A DNA stretch of 64,000 nucleotides from Limnoperna fortunei (GCA_944474755.1 OX104113.1:50173644-50237643); one strand, 5' to 3'. Shown: positions 22,241 to 34,399, numbered from the stretch's first letter. The notes: generated by a model not told the origin, from the sequence alone. Numbers and translations: made by a program.

Positions 22241-22729
22241 AAACAAACAAGTAGTACTGTGAGCTCTATAACCCCAAGGAGGTCCGGAAATAAATCGCAC
22301 GATAAGGCATACAAAAGTACTAACAATATTTCAGCATTGTAATCATTTACTATTGCTAACGAAAGTGATGAAAAATGGTTACAGAACACACACAGACTGA
22401 AACAGTATACTCATTATCCGTGGAAAGGGCACTGGGAGACTGGTAGAAAGGGGATAGTTGAAAGAAACAATGGGAAAGGAGATGGGAAAAATGAAAAATG
22501 GAGAAGGAAAAAGAAAATCAGGGTGTGATTAACAGTAAAAATGTACGAAGTAATTTGTACCTGAAAATAATTTTATAAGTGCCAATTGAAGTGAATGAAA
22601 GAGACTTAAAGTATGAACTGAAATGTGCAGCAAAAAGATAAATCGTATCCAAAAAGATCAGAAAAAATCATTGCGAAAACAAATTCATTTTTATTTTGCA
22701 ACTGGAAAAATGTATTTCACTCTCTACTC
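22241..22729 (+). other. Purine-rich stretch, no gene
   Basis: From about 22425 to 22525 the plus strand is almost all purine (gggaaaggagatgggaaaaa type). No coding signal. Confidence 0.5.
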
Positions 22730-24640
22730 CATTAGTTCAACATCACGATGTCCACCACGATAAGCGCAGGAGTTCACACATTTAGGAGACAACTAACAAA
22801 AGCCGTTGATAACTACTACATTTTTGTAGAATTGTTCGATAAAGACTTTTCACTATTTCTCAAATCGCTTAACAGTAGACACAGGTTTAAATGATCGATG
22901 CGCCAAATTTGGTGTAACGCAATTGACAATATTTGAAAAGGCAGAAAGAAAGCTGGTTGTGATAAACAATACCAAATCATGGCATCATGCAATAAAATTA
23001 TTGCTACAAGAAGAAGCAGAACTTCATGGTAATGTAGTATTAGTAATAATCACTAATTTAAGATTGTGAACATGATGGAATATGGCAAATATAAATCTTA
23101 AAAAAGAATCTGAAAGGGAGTTCGCATCGCAATCTTCAAATTATCAACAGGCGAAAAATATCTTTATTAACAAATTATCTTTCTGATTTACCCCAGAAGT
23201 TCTCGCATGAAAATCCCCAACTGGAGATTTTTCTGGCTACATTTCGTCGTTTACAACCTAGACATGTTCCCCAGCTAAATTTATTTGAAGAAACTTTTGT
23301 TTGTGTATTAAACACCAGAATATGGCTATGAAATGTATAGCAAAAAAGAATTTCACAATAATTAGAGAAAATCCAGAGAAGTTTCATTGGGAGAAGGAAT
23401 GAGTAAGAGCCTGTTTTGGTTAAATACTTGCCAAAGTAAGCTACAAAGTGTGGCAGCAGGTAATTGAAGGCCAGAAAAAAGATGAAGACTGTAGAAGAAA
23501 TGTGCAGAAAGAAGAATTGCAATAGGAAATACAGAACTGGAACAGTTTTCAAGCCACGTGTAATGAGTAAGATGTCATTATTAAGAAATCAAGTCATTTA
23601 AAGAAAACCTCCATAAAAAGAGATTTAAATACAAATGGAATTTGCGGACAATTACACTTGTAAGTCTGTGGCAGAAATTCAAAGCGCATACTGAAATTAG
23701 ACTCCGTAACTCTTAACCCTGTAATAGTGTATTATCGGGGACAAACGAATTAGCTTTAACATAAAGTATTTGTATAATTTTTGACGAAATATTCCAATCT
23801 ACTAGTACAGTATGCAGCTGTTAGACAATTTGATGCCAAGTCTGAAAGCTAAAAGAAAGCCCAAAATGTCTTCAGAATCCACCACGGGGCCGACAGTTCA
23901 TCGAGCCAATATTGGAACAAATATATGGTCAACCCTATTGCTAATCATCCATCCATATATAACGTTTAGACCCGTAGGAACTATTTTGAAGCAGGCCACG
24001 GGAAGGGACCATGTAATGGCATGTGATGTTCAATTAAGTGAATCGCTAATGAGGCGTTGAAGAGAGGCGCGGTAGCAATCCAAGATCCAAAGTTCTTGGA
24101 ATGGGCTGTCTTGTCAAATATCAAAGTGAAATTTCTGTAGGTTGAAAAGGAGAAATGTTGAGACAAATCTGAACAGTTAAAACCAAAAATTGTATATGAT
24201 CATTTGAATAAAAAACTTAGCATAAAGGAAACTTCGTGTTATTGTTAGATATGCAATACCGGTGCATTCTGTGGGAGTTGGCAAGAGGAAACGTACACAG
24301 CTGATATTCGTTTAGCAGTTACAGGTGGTGGTAGATAATGATGAACATGGTGTTATTATAAATGAAATTGTTATGGTTGAAGTATCTGTAGAAGACTTTG
24401 TTGCGAGCGTAAATGGTACATCGGGAAGATACTTGACATTGACGATGAGGAGGATGAAGTATCCGTCCCAGATAAATCAAAGGCTATGTAAAATGGCTGT
24501 CATTGCATTATGTAATCTGTTTCTCGAAATCTAATGCAATTCACAAACTGGAACCATCAGAAAAAAAGCAAACGGGTTTTGGAAGATCTCCCAGGAGAAC
24601 GAAAAAGTCATAAAAGAGAAATATGATACCTACATGTCAG
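22730..24640 (+). pseudogene. Relic of a multi-domain transposase-like protein
   Basis: Coding remnants follow in order through several frames: NTKSWHHAIKLLLQEEAELH (~22970), LPQKFSHENPQLEIFLATFR (~23190), MEFADNYTCKSVAEIQSAYW-like sequence (~23637), TTGPTVHRANIGTN (~23893, equivalent to a DGP...Q..N block), NYFEAGHGKGPCNGM (~23980) and WYIGKILDIDDEEDEVSV (~24415), ending near a KSK/EKVIKEKY tail. I recognise this order (ENYTC...EIQSAHW...DGP...FEAGHGKGPCDG...WYIGK) from a large multi-copy family of uncharacterised invertebrate and fish proteins that I take to be transposon-encoded. Two candidate catalytic acids are lost: DGP is TGP, and CDG is CNG. No introns are needed. Confidence 0.6.
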
Positions 24641-26289
24641 CTTGACGTGTGGGCGTTAAAGCTATTGTTTTATATTGTTGTGTCTTGTTTTGATATTTAA
24701 ATTTACTTTACAAATAAAAAATTCCGAATTTTAAATCTGTGTGCTCATGAAATATCGTGATAAAAATGTTGTATTAGAGTACGTTATATGTCGAATATAA
24801 ATGCAAAACTAGATGGTTTTACTCAACGTTAATGATCTCGATATATAAATTAATTATTACTACATTTTTCAACATAATGGTATTTTGTTTTTACTTGTTC
24901 GAATTATAAAAGATGTCTGAAACCAATGTCTCTTTTGATGCTTTTCGCTAAAACAAATGGTTGGAATATTTTAAGGCAATGTATTATCGAATTATACAAG
25001 AAGTACACAACTAGGATATTTACGTTACGTTATTCTATCTAAAAAGTGAAGCTATAAATAAATATTATTTACCGTCTAGTATATATTCATGGTCAATGTA
25101 ACGAACTTAATTATTTGAATGTCAAAAACAGTATTTGTTAACAACAAGTTTGATCATTGATTTTAAGAGCAAATACAAAAATATATTTTGAAAAAAGACT
25201 ACAATTTAATACGTTTTAGTATGTAAATTTTAAAATAGATATTAGTTCTGCAATTGTAAAAAAGGCATTGTCATAGCTACCATTAAAACTAACATAGTAC
25301 ACTATAACAGTAAATACATTTATGAAAATATAAGTTTAAATCTTACTTTTACTTTGTTCTGTTTAATAAATGAGAGCAGAAATTAACATTTTTATTAAAT
25401 TAAGGTATTGTCCAACAAATTTAGATCAATTAGAAAGATTTATTTTTTCATCAGTTCACCTTGTCCAATTGCTTCCATAATATGAGAAAGAGTGTTTAAG
25501 ATATATCAGTCACTATGAGAGATATCCATAGGATAAGCCGCACGTACAAACGCAGTTGTATAAATACACGATAACGAGTAGGCGTGACGGTCAAACAGTC
25601 GGATTTTGTTTGTGCATGCTTGCATTTTTGTAGAAAAAGAAAAACTCAAGTTACAAAGTCAAACACGATTATGTGTACCAAGCATCTTTCAAATCCCAAA
25701 ATCATATCGCTAACTTTTTGAAAAACTATCTTTGGAAACCAGTTGCCCTTATCCTGAAATACGGTAGAAATTATAAGCAGTAAATATAATTTGATAAGTG
25801 CTCATGAAAACACTCATTTGTTCTCAATAATTTGATACATTATATTAAATTGATAACGAACAAGTATTTGTCAATAAACCGATTAAACTGTGTATACTTT
25901 AGTAATACATGTAATAAAGGGTGACCTTGTAGGTACAGGGTCTCATAGAGAAAGTATGTTATAGCCCAAAGTGTTGCATTATACAGCCATTTGAGGGTCA
26001 TTATTATTACATATTTAGGACCTAAAATAAATCCAATATAAAACATCCATCAAGGTTAAAATATATATAATTAAAATTATTTTGGTATATAATAATCCAC
26101 AAATTATCAATTATAGTTTTCATAACGTTAATTCTAACGTTTCTGAAAAGCTGTAGACGTGATAAGCGGTAATAATGAGTTTTCAAGTATCATTTGCATT
26201 GTTTGACATTTAACTCGACAGAAAAAAAAAGAAAAAAATTGAATCTACAATCGTCTCTAGTACTTCATATAGATATATGCCAATGATAC
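24641..26289. other. Gene-free AT-rich stretch
   Basis: No coding signal. A TATA-like word (tataaatacacg) near 25560 has no gene after it. Confidence 0.55.
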
Positions 26290-26600
26290 ATTTACATTAG
26301 CACTAGAATATGTTTGGGAAGGGTTATAGAAATAACGCTATGTTGAAGAATACAGATCAAGTCAACCTTAATATGTGTTGTGGTCTCCGGAGAACTTGCT
26401 AGTTTCTAATGTCGTGACATGTATAAAAATAACGTCAGATTGAAGGAGAAAAGAGATGAAATCAAACTTTACTATATATGATGTACTTGCTAGTTTCAAA
26501 TGAAGTCGTGCTATTAGCACAAGCCTGTGCATGGCGAGGGGTTAAAATACGTCAAAACGAAGAAGACCACATATAGAGTAAACACTTTGAATCTAGGGAG
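26290..26600 (+). repeat. Degenerate short tandem repeat
   Basis: Three diverged units with the shared words cacta/gcacaag, ggagagggg-like, aatacgtc or ataacg, gaagaatacaga or gaaggagaaaaga, actttactatatatgatg and acttgctagtttc. The spacing is about 105-115 bp. A single further copy lies at 20034-20190. Confidence 0.45.
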
Positions 26601-27358
26601 TTTTTTCCCGGTACTGGCTAATCCCCCTTTTTTAAAATATAGAATGGCAATTTTTTTCATGATAACTATGTGTTGTCACGGTTGTTTGGCTTTGGTAAGG
26701 GACCAACCAAACTTGAATGTTTAAATTTTTTTCTTACATTTTGCAACCGTTAACCTTTTAGAGCAAAAGGTCCAGGACTTTTTTGAAGTTATAAAAAAGT
26801 CCTCAATATGAGCTATTTTAAACACATGTTGGTCTAGGTCTTTTGTGAATAGAATTTTAAAGGAACTGAATGAAAAATTGAAGGTCAGTGTCACAGACCT
26901 CGGACCAGTGCTAATTTGAACCACTGACACCAAAATATTTTCTTTCCTAATGAGCATTTCTTGCAAATACCCTCATACCCCATCTACAAGTTCTAAGGAA
27001 AGTCTTTTTTCTTCACAAACGAATAAAAATTTTCTTCCAAATAAAACCAAATTTGCTGAAAAAATATTTGAACAGGTATAATTTTCATATAAATGTATAT
27101 GAATGGGTAGGGTTTCTAAAATTCGAGCCTTACTTCCGTATCAGTGTATGAAGTTACCCCAGGTACCAAAATATGGTCTGTAAGTAAAATTATTTTATCT
27201 TTTTTTAATTATTTTACCTTGAGCCAATGGGGAAACAAATCTTAACAGCTCTTGTTTATAGTATTTTATAAATAGGTTACGGAAGGTCGGATAGCAGGAA
27301 ACAAAACTTTAATTTTTTTGCCTATTTTTTAGTGTATGAAGACTCCACGACAAAAACA
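26601..27358. other. Gene-free stretch
   Basis: Nothing supported. Confidence 0.5.
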
Positions 27359-27419
27359 TCCTCCCAAGTCAGATGTTTGAGTCCACGTCCCGCTGCCTCT
27401 AAAACCTGACTTGGGAGGA
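27359..27419. repeat. 14-bp perfect inverted repeat
   Basis: tcctcccaagtcag (27359-27372) and ctgacttgggagga (27406-27419) are perfect reverse complements around a 33-nt loop. The arms are GC-richer than their surroundings. Confidence 0.85.
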
Positions 27420-27474
27420 AGGACAGAAATCCACATAGCATTGGGTTTATTGATCTAAAAGAGGTTTTAAACAC

Positions 27475-27503
27475 TACTCAAACATTAATATTATGTTTGA
27501 GTA
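27475..27503. repeat. 11-bp perfect hairpin
   Basis: tactcaaacat and atgtttgagta surround the 7-nt loop taatatt. The hairpin lies 55 bp after the preceding inverted repeat. There is no evidence of function. Confidence 0.85.
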
Positions 27504-28407
27504 ATGTTTCCCCAAAAAGAAGTAAAAAAAAAATATACAGGGCCACATATTTAAGGAGAACAGTCATTCTATGGATGTTCCTTGCTTCTGCACATTTTAA
27601 AAGGTTTGATGACATATATTAATCATCAATCAAACATTATAATTATGTCAAAATAGTTCATATCCATACTTAAAATTTTTTTTCCAAACTTCATCTTGTT
27701 GTTTTCTGCCATGTTTCCGCCTGCATAGTAGTCTCCCTTGGTGAAGAGCCAATTCAGGGGAGATAATTCTGGTTCAAAAAATCACTCAAAACTCCGTAAT
27801 AAGTAATTGCAAATATTTTTATACTATCATTAGTCTACCAAAATTTACATTTGATTTTGGTAACAAAGGAAACTCTAGATTTATTGGAAATTAAATATTT
27901 TACTCAACATCAGTGGATTTTGAGAAATTAAATTTTAAAGTGGAACATTTTTGGGGTATTATTGACAATCTGGGGACTATTAAATAAATCAAAAAAATAT
28001 ATTTGTATAATTGTTTAAATATTTGTTCACATGCATTTATAACAACTTTTAATTCCAAACAGAAACAACTAGTTAATTTCATGAATTTTTCTTCTAGCTG
28101 AAGAAATATCATTTTGTTCCGTTGACTACATGTTGTTTACATTTGTCTTGTTGCCATTGAAACCAATGAATGAAAATGCCTTTTTAAAGAATCATGACAA
28201 CTCAAGACATTGTAAACAACATTTTAACAATAAATCTTAAGATTGCAGCCTCTTAAAAACAGCTGAATTATTATGATGTAAATGTAAAGGATTTAGGCTC
28301 TTAAACATGCATGTATGTACATGTATAAAAGGGGGCAAAAAAGTAGTCTCAGAAGAAGTGAGCGAGGATCTGAGGATAAGCTTTAAATGTTATAAGATAT
28401 TTATAAT
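27504..28407. other. Gene-free stretch
   Basis: AT-rich, no feature supported. Confidence 0.5.
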
Positions 28408-28915
28408 GTGGATACATCATCTTCACTGAGTTTCCAGGGTAAAGTTTATCAAATCCGTTACCTTAGAAAAAAATTGAAAACTGATAAGGAACTACCAGTA
28501 TCTAAAGAATTGACATTAGGAGCCAGACTCAAACATAATGGTGGATACAAGGGCAACCAATCAGATAAGTAAGTGTCTGAAACTCATTTGCAGTTCTACT
28601 TGTTTTTTTAGCTAACCAGGTCAAAGGTGACAGCCTCTTGTTTTGTATATATTTAAAGGTTGGATGCATCATCTTCACTGAGTCTCCAGGGTACAGTTAA
28701 TCAAATCTGTTACCTTAGAAAAAAATTGAAAACTTCTGATAAGGAACTACCAGTATCTAAAGAATTGACATTAGAAGCCAGACTCAAACACGATGGTGGA
28801 TACAAGGGCAACCAATCAGATAAGTGTCTGAAACTCATTTGCAGTTCTAGTTCTTTTTTTTAGCTAACCTGGCCAAAGGTGACAGCCTCTTGTTTAGTAT
28901 ATGTCACATTCACCA
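28408..28915 (+). repeat. Tandem duplication of an exon-like ~255-bp unit
   Basis: Two head-to-tail units, about 93% similar, start near ggatacatcatcttcactga (28410) and ggatgcatcatcttcactga (28663). Both keep a protein-like frame: VNQICYLRKKLKTSDKELPV then SKELTLEARLKHDGGYKGNQ in the second unit, and YQIRYLRKKLKT...DKELPV in the first. The first unit has lost three bases (one codon) in this frame and gained taag just before its end, so it closes earlier. The composition is Lys/Leu/Asp-rich and unlike the AT background, suggesting a real coding segment of an unrecognised gene or transposon. Confidence 0.6.
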
Positions 28916-29647
28916 CCAGACACGAAAGTCTTGTCAATATATGCCCAATATTGCGAGGCAATTTCTCCCATAATTCAATTTGAAGAATGGATTATAGTTC
29001 TTAGGACCACATGGAATTACCTGTAGTATTTTTGATAAACGAAAAACAAATTTCGCGTGTGCTTAATTTTTTTCCTGGTGTATATTTAAACCGATGTAAA
29101 ACACGCAGTTGAAAAAAATATTATCATTGACAACTTTTCTACTTCTCTTATATTTTTGGGAATTAAAAATACTATTTTAACCAATAATATTAACAAGATT
29201 GTGATTTCTATTTATTTAGCACGTTCATGTGGTCCTCCTTGTGTCTTTTAGCGTGACAACAGTCCGTATTCTTCACGCTTCGTTCCAATTTATTGTGTAT
29301 ATGTTGTGTATGTAGGGTTTCAATTAAAAAAAATATGTATTAGATGCAAAGCCATAACTTTACTTCAAAACACGTTGTTATGCATAAGGCGCACAAATCA
29401 TCGCCGTAATGAAATAATAAAAAAAGAAATGTTCTGCGGTCCCTTCTTTTTTCGACAGTATTATGTATGTTTCAAGCTCTAAAATCAGTGTATGAAAAAA
29501 GGTTCATGGCAGCTTACTCGTACGCTGTGGTAAATGGTAAAACCATCCAAAGAACAGCCGATATAGGAATTCCTAAATTTACTCTTGAAAATGAGCATTT
29601 TGGAGAGCACTAAAATTACAAGAATAACAACAACCACAAAAATAAAA

Positions 29648-29678
<31 letters not shown>

Positions 29679-29954
29679 GTTGCACATTTAAATGTGTAGA
29701 ACCGACAAACAGTATATAGGGATCCGACTTTTAAAAAACCTTTACACAAACTATTACTATTACGTGCACTTAAGAAACAAGTGGCAGCAATTTACAAAAT
29801 TAAAAAATAATATCTGTATGATTTGTTCCACACAAAAAACTGACGTAATTGGACTTAAAACAACGTTAGACACATTGTGCAATCAATACGTTTTAAATAA
29901 AAATCTTACATATATGTACAGAGGCCACAGAAACGCCTACAATTGTCTTTTTTA
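28916..29954. other. Gene-free stretch with A/C simple repeat
   Basis: Contains an (aaaac)n tract at about 29650-29685. Nothing else supported. Confidence 0.5.
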
Positions 29955-30063
29955 AATATAAAGTATGTATAAAGGATTAGTGCAAAGGTAAGCGTCATAT
30001 TCATGACAGTTAGGTATCTTGTCAACGCATGGTGCAGATACATCTCCTGACATGTCATCAAAA
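29955..30063 (-). pseudogene. Possible ShKT-domain exon remnant
   Basis: Minus-strand reading from a plausible splice acceptor (caactcag) gives FDDMSGDVSAPCVDKIPNCH then EYDAYLCTNPLYILY, followed by a stop. The pattern C-V-D-x4-C-x6-C-x2-P-x-Y is the first half of a ShKT domain, a small disulphide domain of secreted animal proteins. The usual W...C..TC..C half is missing, so it is either a decayed exon or an exon cut short. No neighbouring exon was identified. Confidence 0.35.
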
Positions 30064-30304
30064 CTGAGTTGTTCATAATACAATTTGCATAAAACCAAAC
30101 AAACATTCATTTTTGATATTTTTAATCTTATACAAAACATCTATTCAGTTGCACAACACATATAAAAATAAATCTAAATCGTATTGTAATACATTCCCAT
30201 GTAGGTAACTCGTATATCAAACACCATATACTTTAGGGAAACAATGAAGAAATTAACTTTTGGCTCTTGATTTTCATCTTTTCATAATGTAGCTCCTTTT
30301 TTAT

Positions 30305-30806
30305 GGACGGAGCTACAAAAAGGTCCCATTACTCGTAATGGCGCAAAAACACTTGGGATTTATTAATATTTTCCGCTATAAACTGCTACCTTTGCTTAAT
30401 TAATTTTTTTCTCTTCTCCGATGTCATATCTACAATAAAATTTACAAATAATTTTAACACTTTTTCGTAATCATTTCATTGTTGACAAAATTGAAATCAT
30501 GGCGGGTAGAATTGTAGAAACGTATCGGTAAAAATGTGATCCCAGGTAATGCAGTACATCCGGAAAACTTGATAATTTTTTTACCAAATCGATTAAGAAA
30601 TTAAGCACTACCGGAATTCCAATTTTGACAACAAAGGACGGACGAATACGATGTTTTAGAAATATCAGTTAAATTAAAAGACATTTAGACGTATGTAGGA
30701 ATTCAGGAAAACAGTTTTTTAGCCGATAATATGCATAAAACCCCGGGTGTGAATGACTACCGGCTTGCTCCATTGCGAGTAATGGGACCTCTTTGTAGCT
30801 CCGTCC
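30305..30806. mobile_element. MITE with 37-bp terminal inverted repeats
   Basis: Left end 30305-30341 (ggacggagctacaaaaaggt followed by cccattactcgtaatgg) and right end 30770-30806 are reverse complements at 35 of 37 positions. The element is 502 bp with no coding capacity. Just outside the left end tgtagctcc (30288-30296) pairs with ggagctaca, so the left terminus is itself palindromic. No TSD identified. Confidence 0.8.
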
Positions 30807-30871
30807 TTAAAAACATTGTGAAATATTACTTTATAGGAATGCGCCCTTTTGAAGTAATAAATAATTGAATT

Positions 30872-31186
30872 TTATTGGATGTTTGCTTTACGCCCAGCTA
30901 GCAGTATTTCAGCTACATACAGGACGAAAACAACTATAAATAAATTGTAAAAATAAACCAAGCGACAAAAATTTTGACTGTCAATGGAAAACTATTGAAT
31001 ATGGGTAAGGGCAGGAAATTTTGCATGTTGTAGCGACTACAACAAGCCTACTCTAATTAAATTATATAAAGGGGTCTTTAAAGTGGAAATCTCGAAACAC
31101 GTTTCCGACTGTGGCCCGCGGGAAGGCTTCCGTATAATGACAAGAGGGCATTCGTTATCCGCCACGTGCTGGGCAGCCCCGTGAAA
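30872..31186 (-). mobile_element. SINE family A, degenerate copy
   Basis: Recognisable blocks: ttattggatgtttgctttacg, cagtatttcagctacatacagg, ttttgactgtcaatgg, gttgtagcgactacaacaag, ccgtataatgac and cgtgctgggcagcccc. Old and indel-rich; no TSD. Confidence 0.7.
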
Positions 31187-31640
31187 TTATAATTAAAGTA
31201 GCATGTCCCAATTTTCTTAAGTGTCATGTTGATGTCTACTGTTAGTTATTCAATTTTCTTTCAATCTATCAAATATTTTTATGACCCTGCGACGAAATGT
31301 GGGGGGGGGGGGGGGCATGTCCATCCGTCTGTCCTTACGTACGTACGAATTTCCGTCAAGCTTTTCTCAGAAACCATACACGAGAACAGTTTGAAATTTG
31401 ACAGGGTGGTTCAGTATTGCAAGTTGTACGTCCTAAGCGATTTTCAGACCTTTCGGACAACTACTTTCTGTTTGGGACTTCATTAAGCGGGGGTATCTGT
31501 GTCCCATGGACACATTCTTCGTTTTTTTAAAAAATATAAAATTATGTTTACATTGTTAAATATACATTTTTATATTAATTATATGTATTATTATTTGTTT
31601 GACATTATGTTTTTATTTTTGTACAATGTTTTACTCTTTT
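31187..31640. other. Unclassified repeat-like stretch with G16 run
   Basis: A run of about 16 G at 31303 is followed by ccatccgtctgtccttacgt and gtcaagcttttctcagaaac, words common in invertebrate interspersed repeats and also seen at 53160. No coding signal. Confidence 0.4.
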
Positions 31641-32020
31641 TTTAGCTCACTTAGGTGAGGTATTGTAATCTCATTGTATCCGTCACCAAATTCATGTTTA
31701 AAAAGGCTTCAATCAAATTAAAAGAAGGAAATTTTTATCGAGTAGTCCCAGCAATTTTTTAAGCCATTGCGAAAACAGAAATTACATCTTAGAAAGATTG
31801 ACTTGTTCTGTCAAATTATTGTATGGGTAAATGTTCAACTGCCGTTTTCTTAGAAACTGCAAAGCCGATCAAAGCCATATTGTTTATGGATGCTTTTTGT
31901 GTGATCCTTTATAAAGGTTTTGTAAAATGCCTTGTCAGAATCTGCAAAGCTGATTAAATACATATATATGTGATGATATTTTGGTCTCTACAAAATACAT
32001 ATCAATTATTCCAAGATGGT
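31641..32020 (-). mobile_element. Helitron-like relic with terminal hairpin
   Basis: tttagctcacttaggtgagg followed by tattgtaatctcattgtatc is a degenerate version, in reverse orientation, of the terminal hairpin seen at 8045-8071 with its adjacent tract. The body shows loosely repeated aaactgcaaagccgatcaaa and aatctgcaaagctgattaaa about 95 bp apart. No transposase. Confidence 0.4.
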
Positions 32021-32033
32021 TTGTCCCCTTGAT

Positions 32034-32391
32034 TGATTGGATGTCGGCTTTACGTCCAGATAGCAGTATTTCAGCTATATTCAGGACGGGAAAAGGGTAA
32101 ACAAACAATAAATCAACGGAAAATGGGGGTGGGATGGGTCACAGGGAATACAATTTTGACTGCCACTGGAAAAGTATGGAGTTTTGGATAGGGGCGGAAA
32201 GTTTAGCCTTTCGTAGCGGCTACAATGAGCCTACTAGGGGTCTTGATCGTGCAAGGAGCGTGGCACTCTCCAAACACGTTACCCACTACGGTCCGCCTTT
32301 CCGTATTATGACCTGACACCCCCCCCCCCCCCCAAAATAAAACGAGAGGGTCTCCACTATCCGCCACTCGGGAACCCGCTGGGCTGCTCTG
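32034..32391 (-). mobile_element. SINE family A, 5'-truncated copy
   Basis: 358 bp bracketed by the 9-bp TSD ccccttgat (32025-32033, 32392-32400). It contains all family A blocks from the (attg) tail and hairpin to ccgccactcgggaacccgct, but lacks the last ~50 bp at its 5' end. A run of about 15 C marks the poly-G tract typical of the family. Confidence 0.85.
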
Positions 32392-32400
32392 CCCCTTGAT

Positions 32401-32654
32401 AGACTCGGTTAAATTGTAAAAACCTATTATGAATTTTTTTTAAAAATGATTCTTGTCTGAAACCTTTGAACCAGTGCAAGCAGAATATAAGTTTTTAATT
32501 GGATGGTCCTTTACAAAGTTTCTGTCACTGACCAGAATATTGCACGTTATGCCAAAACACGATATAGAGATATTTATCGTACTCATAAATCGGACAGAAA
32601 ACCAGCAATTTAAGTTCAAAATTCAAAGACTTTTACATCGACGCATTAATTGTT
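32401..32654. other. Gene-free stretch
   Basis: Nothing supported. Confidence 0.5.
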
Positions 32655-32948
32655 TGAAATATTTCAGCTATATTCTTGACGCGAACAAGTTGACAAACAA
32701 TAAATTAATTCGGTAAAGAGGGACCAAACGGCAAACATTTTGACATCCACGGGAAAATATGGGGTATGTGTAAATGCGGAAAATTCAGCCTAGTGTATCG
32801 TCTAAAACGAGCTTACTCGACATCTACAAAAAAGGTGTCTTTATTGTGCAAAAGGATGGGCACTCTACAAACAAGTTACCAAATGTGGTAGGGGCATCAA
32901 CTATGGGTCACCATGCATCTCTGTGAACCCTCACAGTATGATCCCAGA
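32655..32948 (-). mobile_element. SINE family A, degenerate copy
   Basis: Blocks atttcagctatattcttgac, caagttgacaaacaataaat, tttgacatccacgggaaaat, gtgtctttattgtgcaaaag and acaaacaagttaccaaatg place it in family A. Tail and TSD are lost. Confidence 0.65.
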
Positions 32949-33169
32949 TTAGCGAAAATACACTGAACATATTGATGTGGGTGGTCAACTATGGAGAATC
33001 GCAGCGAACTCCCTCCCCCCCCCCACTTATTATTTTATTGAAAATTTTCATGACAACAAAATAATCTCTGGATTTTACAAATTCCTTAAATAATTTTTAA
33101 ATGCAAAACAAAAAAAAATCCTCGACAGAGATATTTTCCGAAGTTTCCAATACTATCTTCGGCTTCGAA

Positions 33170-33191
33170 AAAAAAATCCGCGGATTTTTTT
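33170..33191. repeat. 22-bp perfect palindrome
   Basis: Seven A, then TCCGCGGA, then seven T. The surrounding 33100-33260 is rich in atcttcgg words. No function evident. Confidence 0.85.
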
Positions 33192-34399
33192 AAAATACAA
33201 ATTAAAAATGTGTGGAAAATTATCTTCGGCATGACAACTGCCAGAGATTTTATGTTGAGGAATTTTTCGAAACCACTGCATATATTTACACCAGAAGAAA
33301 TATTTCTTCGAGTTCTATTTTTAAAGTGCAACTACAAAATCTTCGGAGTTGGTCAACCGAAGATAATTTAATGAACATTAAATTTCCGGGAACACCAGAA
33401 TCTGGTGATGAAATTTATAATCTCAGGAGTATGTCAACACAAGGGACAACAAGGGTATTTCTCCTAACCAATGAAATAATTTGTTAGGCTCTGAACATAA
33501 ATTTTGCAGCATATTCAGGGAGGATATATAAAGTAGATGAATATTTATTTGTTTATTTTTATAGTTCCTTATTTTCATATAAAAAGTTACAAACAATAAA
33601 TTATAATAGGCTTGAAGCCAAAAAGGTGACTGCCGCTTTATTATAGCAGCTTCAGACGTTCAGTGCACCTTCTCTCTTCCAAAACTACTACCTCCACTTG
33701 TAGTAAAGTTTTCCCCGTTTTAACCTGACAACCCTCGCTATCGTTTGAAGCTAGCTTCAAGTTTTTGATTAAGCAACCTTCCCAGTAGCTTATATAACCA
33801 GCACATTGGCAGGTCAAATATACATGTAATGCACATGTTTTATTGTGAATGAATTCTGTGAAAATGTCTGTTGGTAAAACTACATATATGTTACTATTTT
33901 TATTATTAACCTGATTTTAAGACTCATGGTTAAGAAATAGATAGGAATGTATTCGTGTTAGCTGCAGTTACTAAAATATTAACGAAATTAAAATCTTGTT
34001 TATCATTAATCAAACATTTAATTTTAACATTAGAAATATACACGTCAGCTTATGTGTATTTGCTCATTCCATCATTGTACACTTTTTAAAAAATGATGAA
34101 CATAATTGCTAATCTGCCATGTTATTGAATTGCACTTGAAAGTCTTATGATTTAAGAAACTCCAAAAGACAGCATGATAAATATAGATTGAACATGTAGA
34201 TGCTAAAAGTTTTTCCTGGTCCCACCATATATAAATACACACACACATGTATCTGTCTATTGGGGAATACCAAGAAAAACGTGGGATGAGGAGGAAAAAG
34301 TAAAATTTTCAATTATTGGTAGATTGTTCTTGTTTTTTTGTATCTATAAATTTAAATTAATGCAGAACACCGTCCGCTATTTTAGTAAAAATTTAATAT
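33192..34399. other. Gene-free stretch
   Basis: No gene or clear repeat. Confidence 0.5.

Noticed and set aside
23175..23552. 125-codon minus-strand frame with hydrophobic start
   Set aside because: It is the complement of the transposase-like relic on the plus strand and its hydrophobicity is a by-product.
25540..25620. TATA-like promoter (tataaatacacg)
   Set aside because: No coding exon follows within several kb; isolated TATA words are expected in AT-rich DNA.
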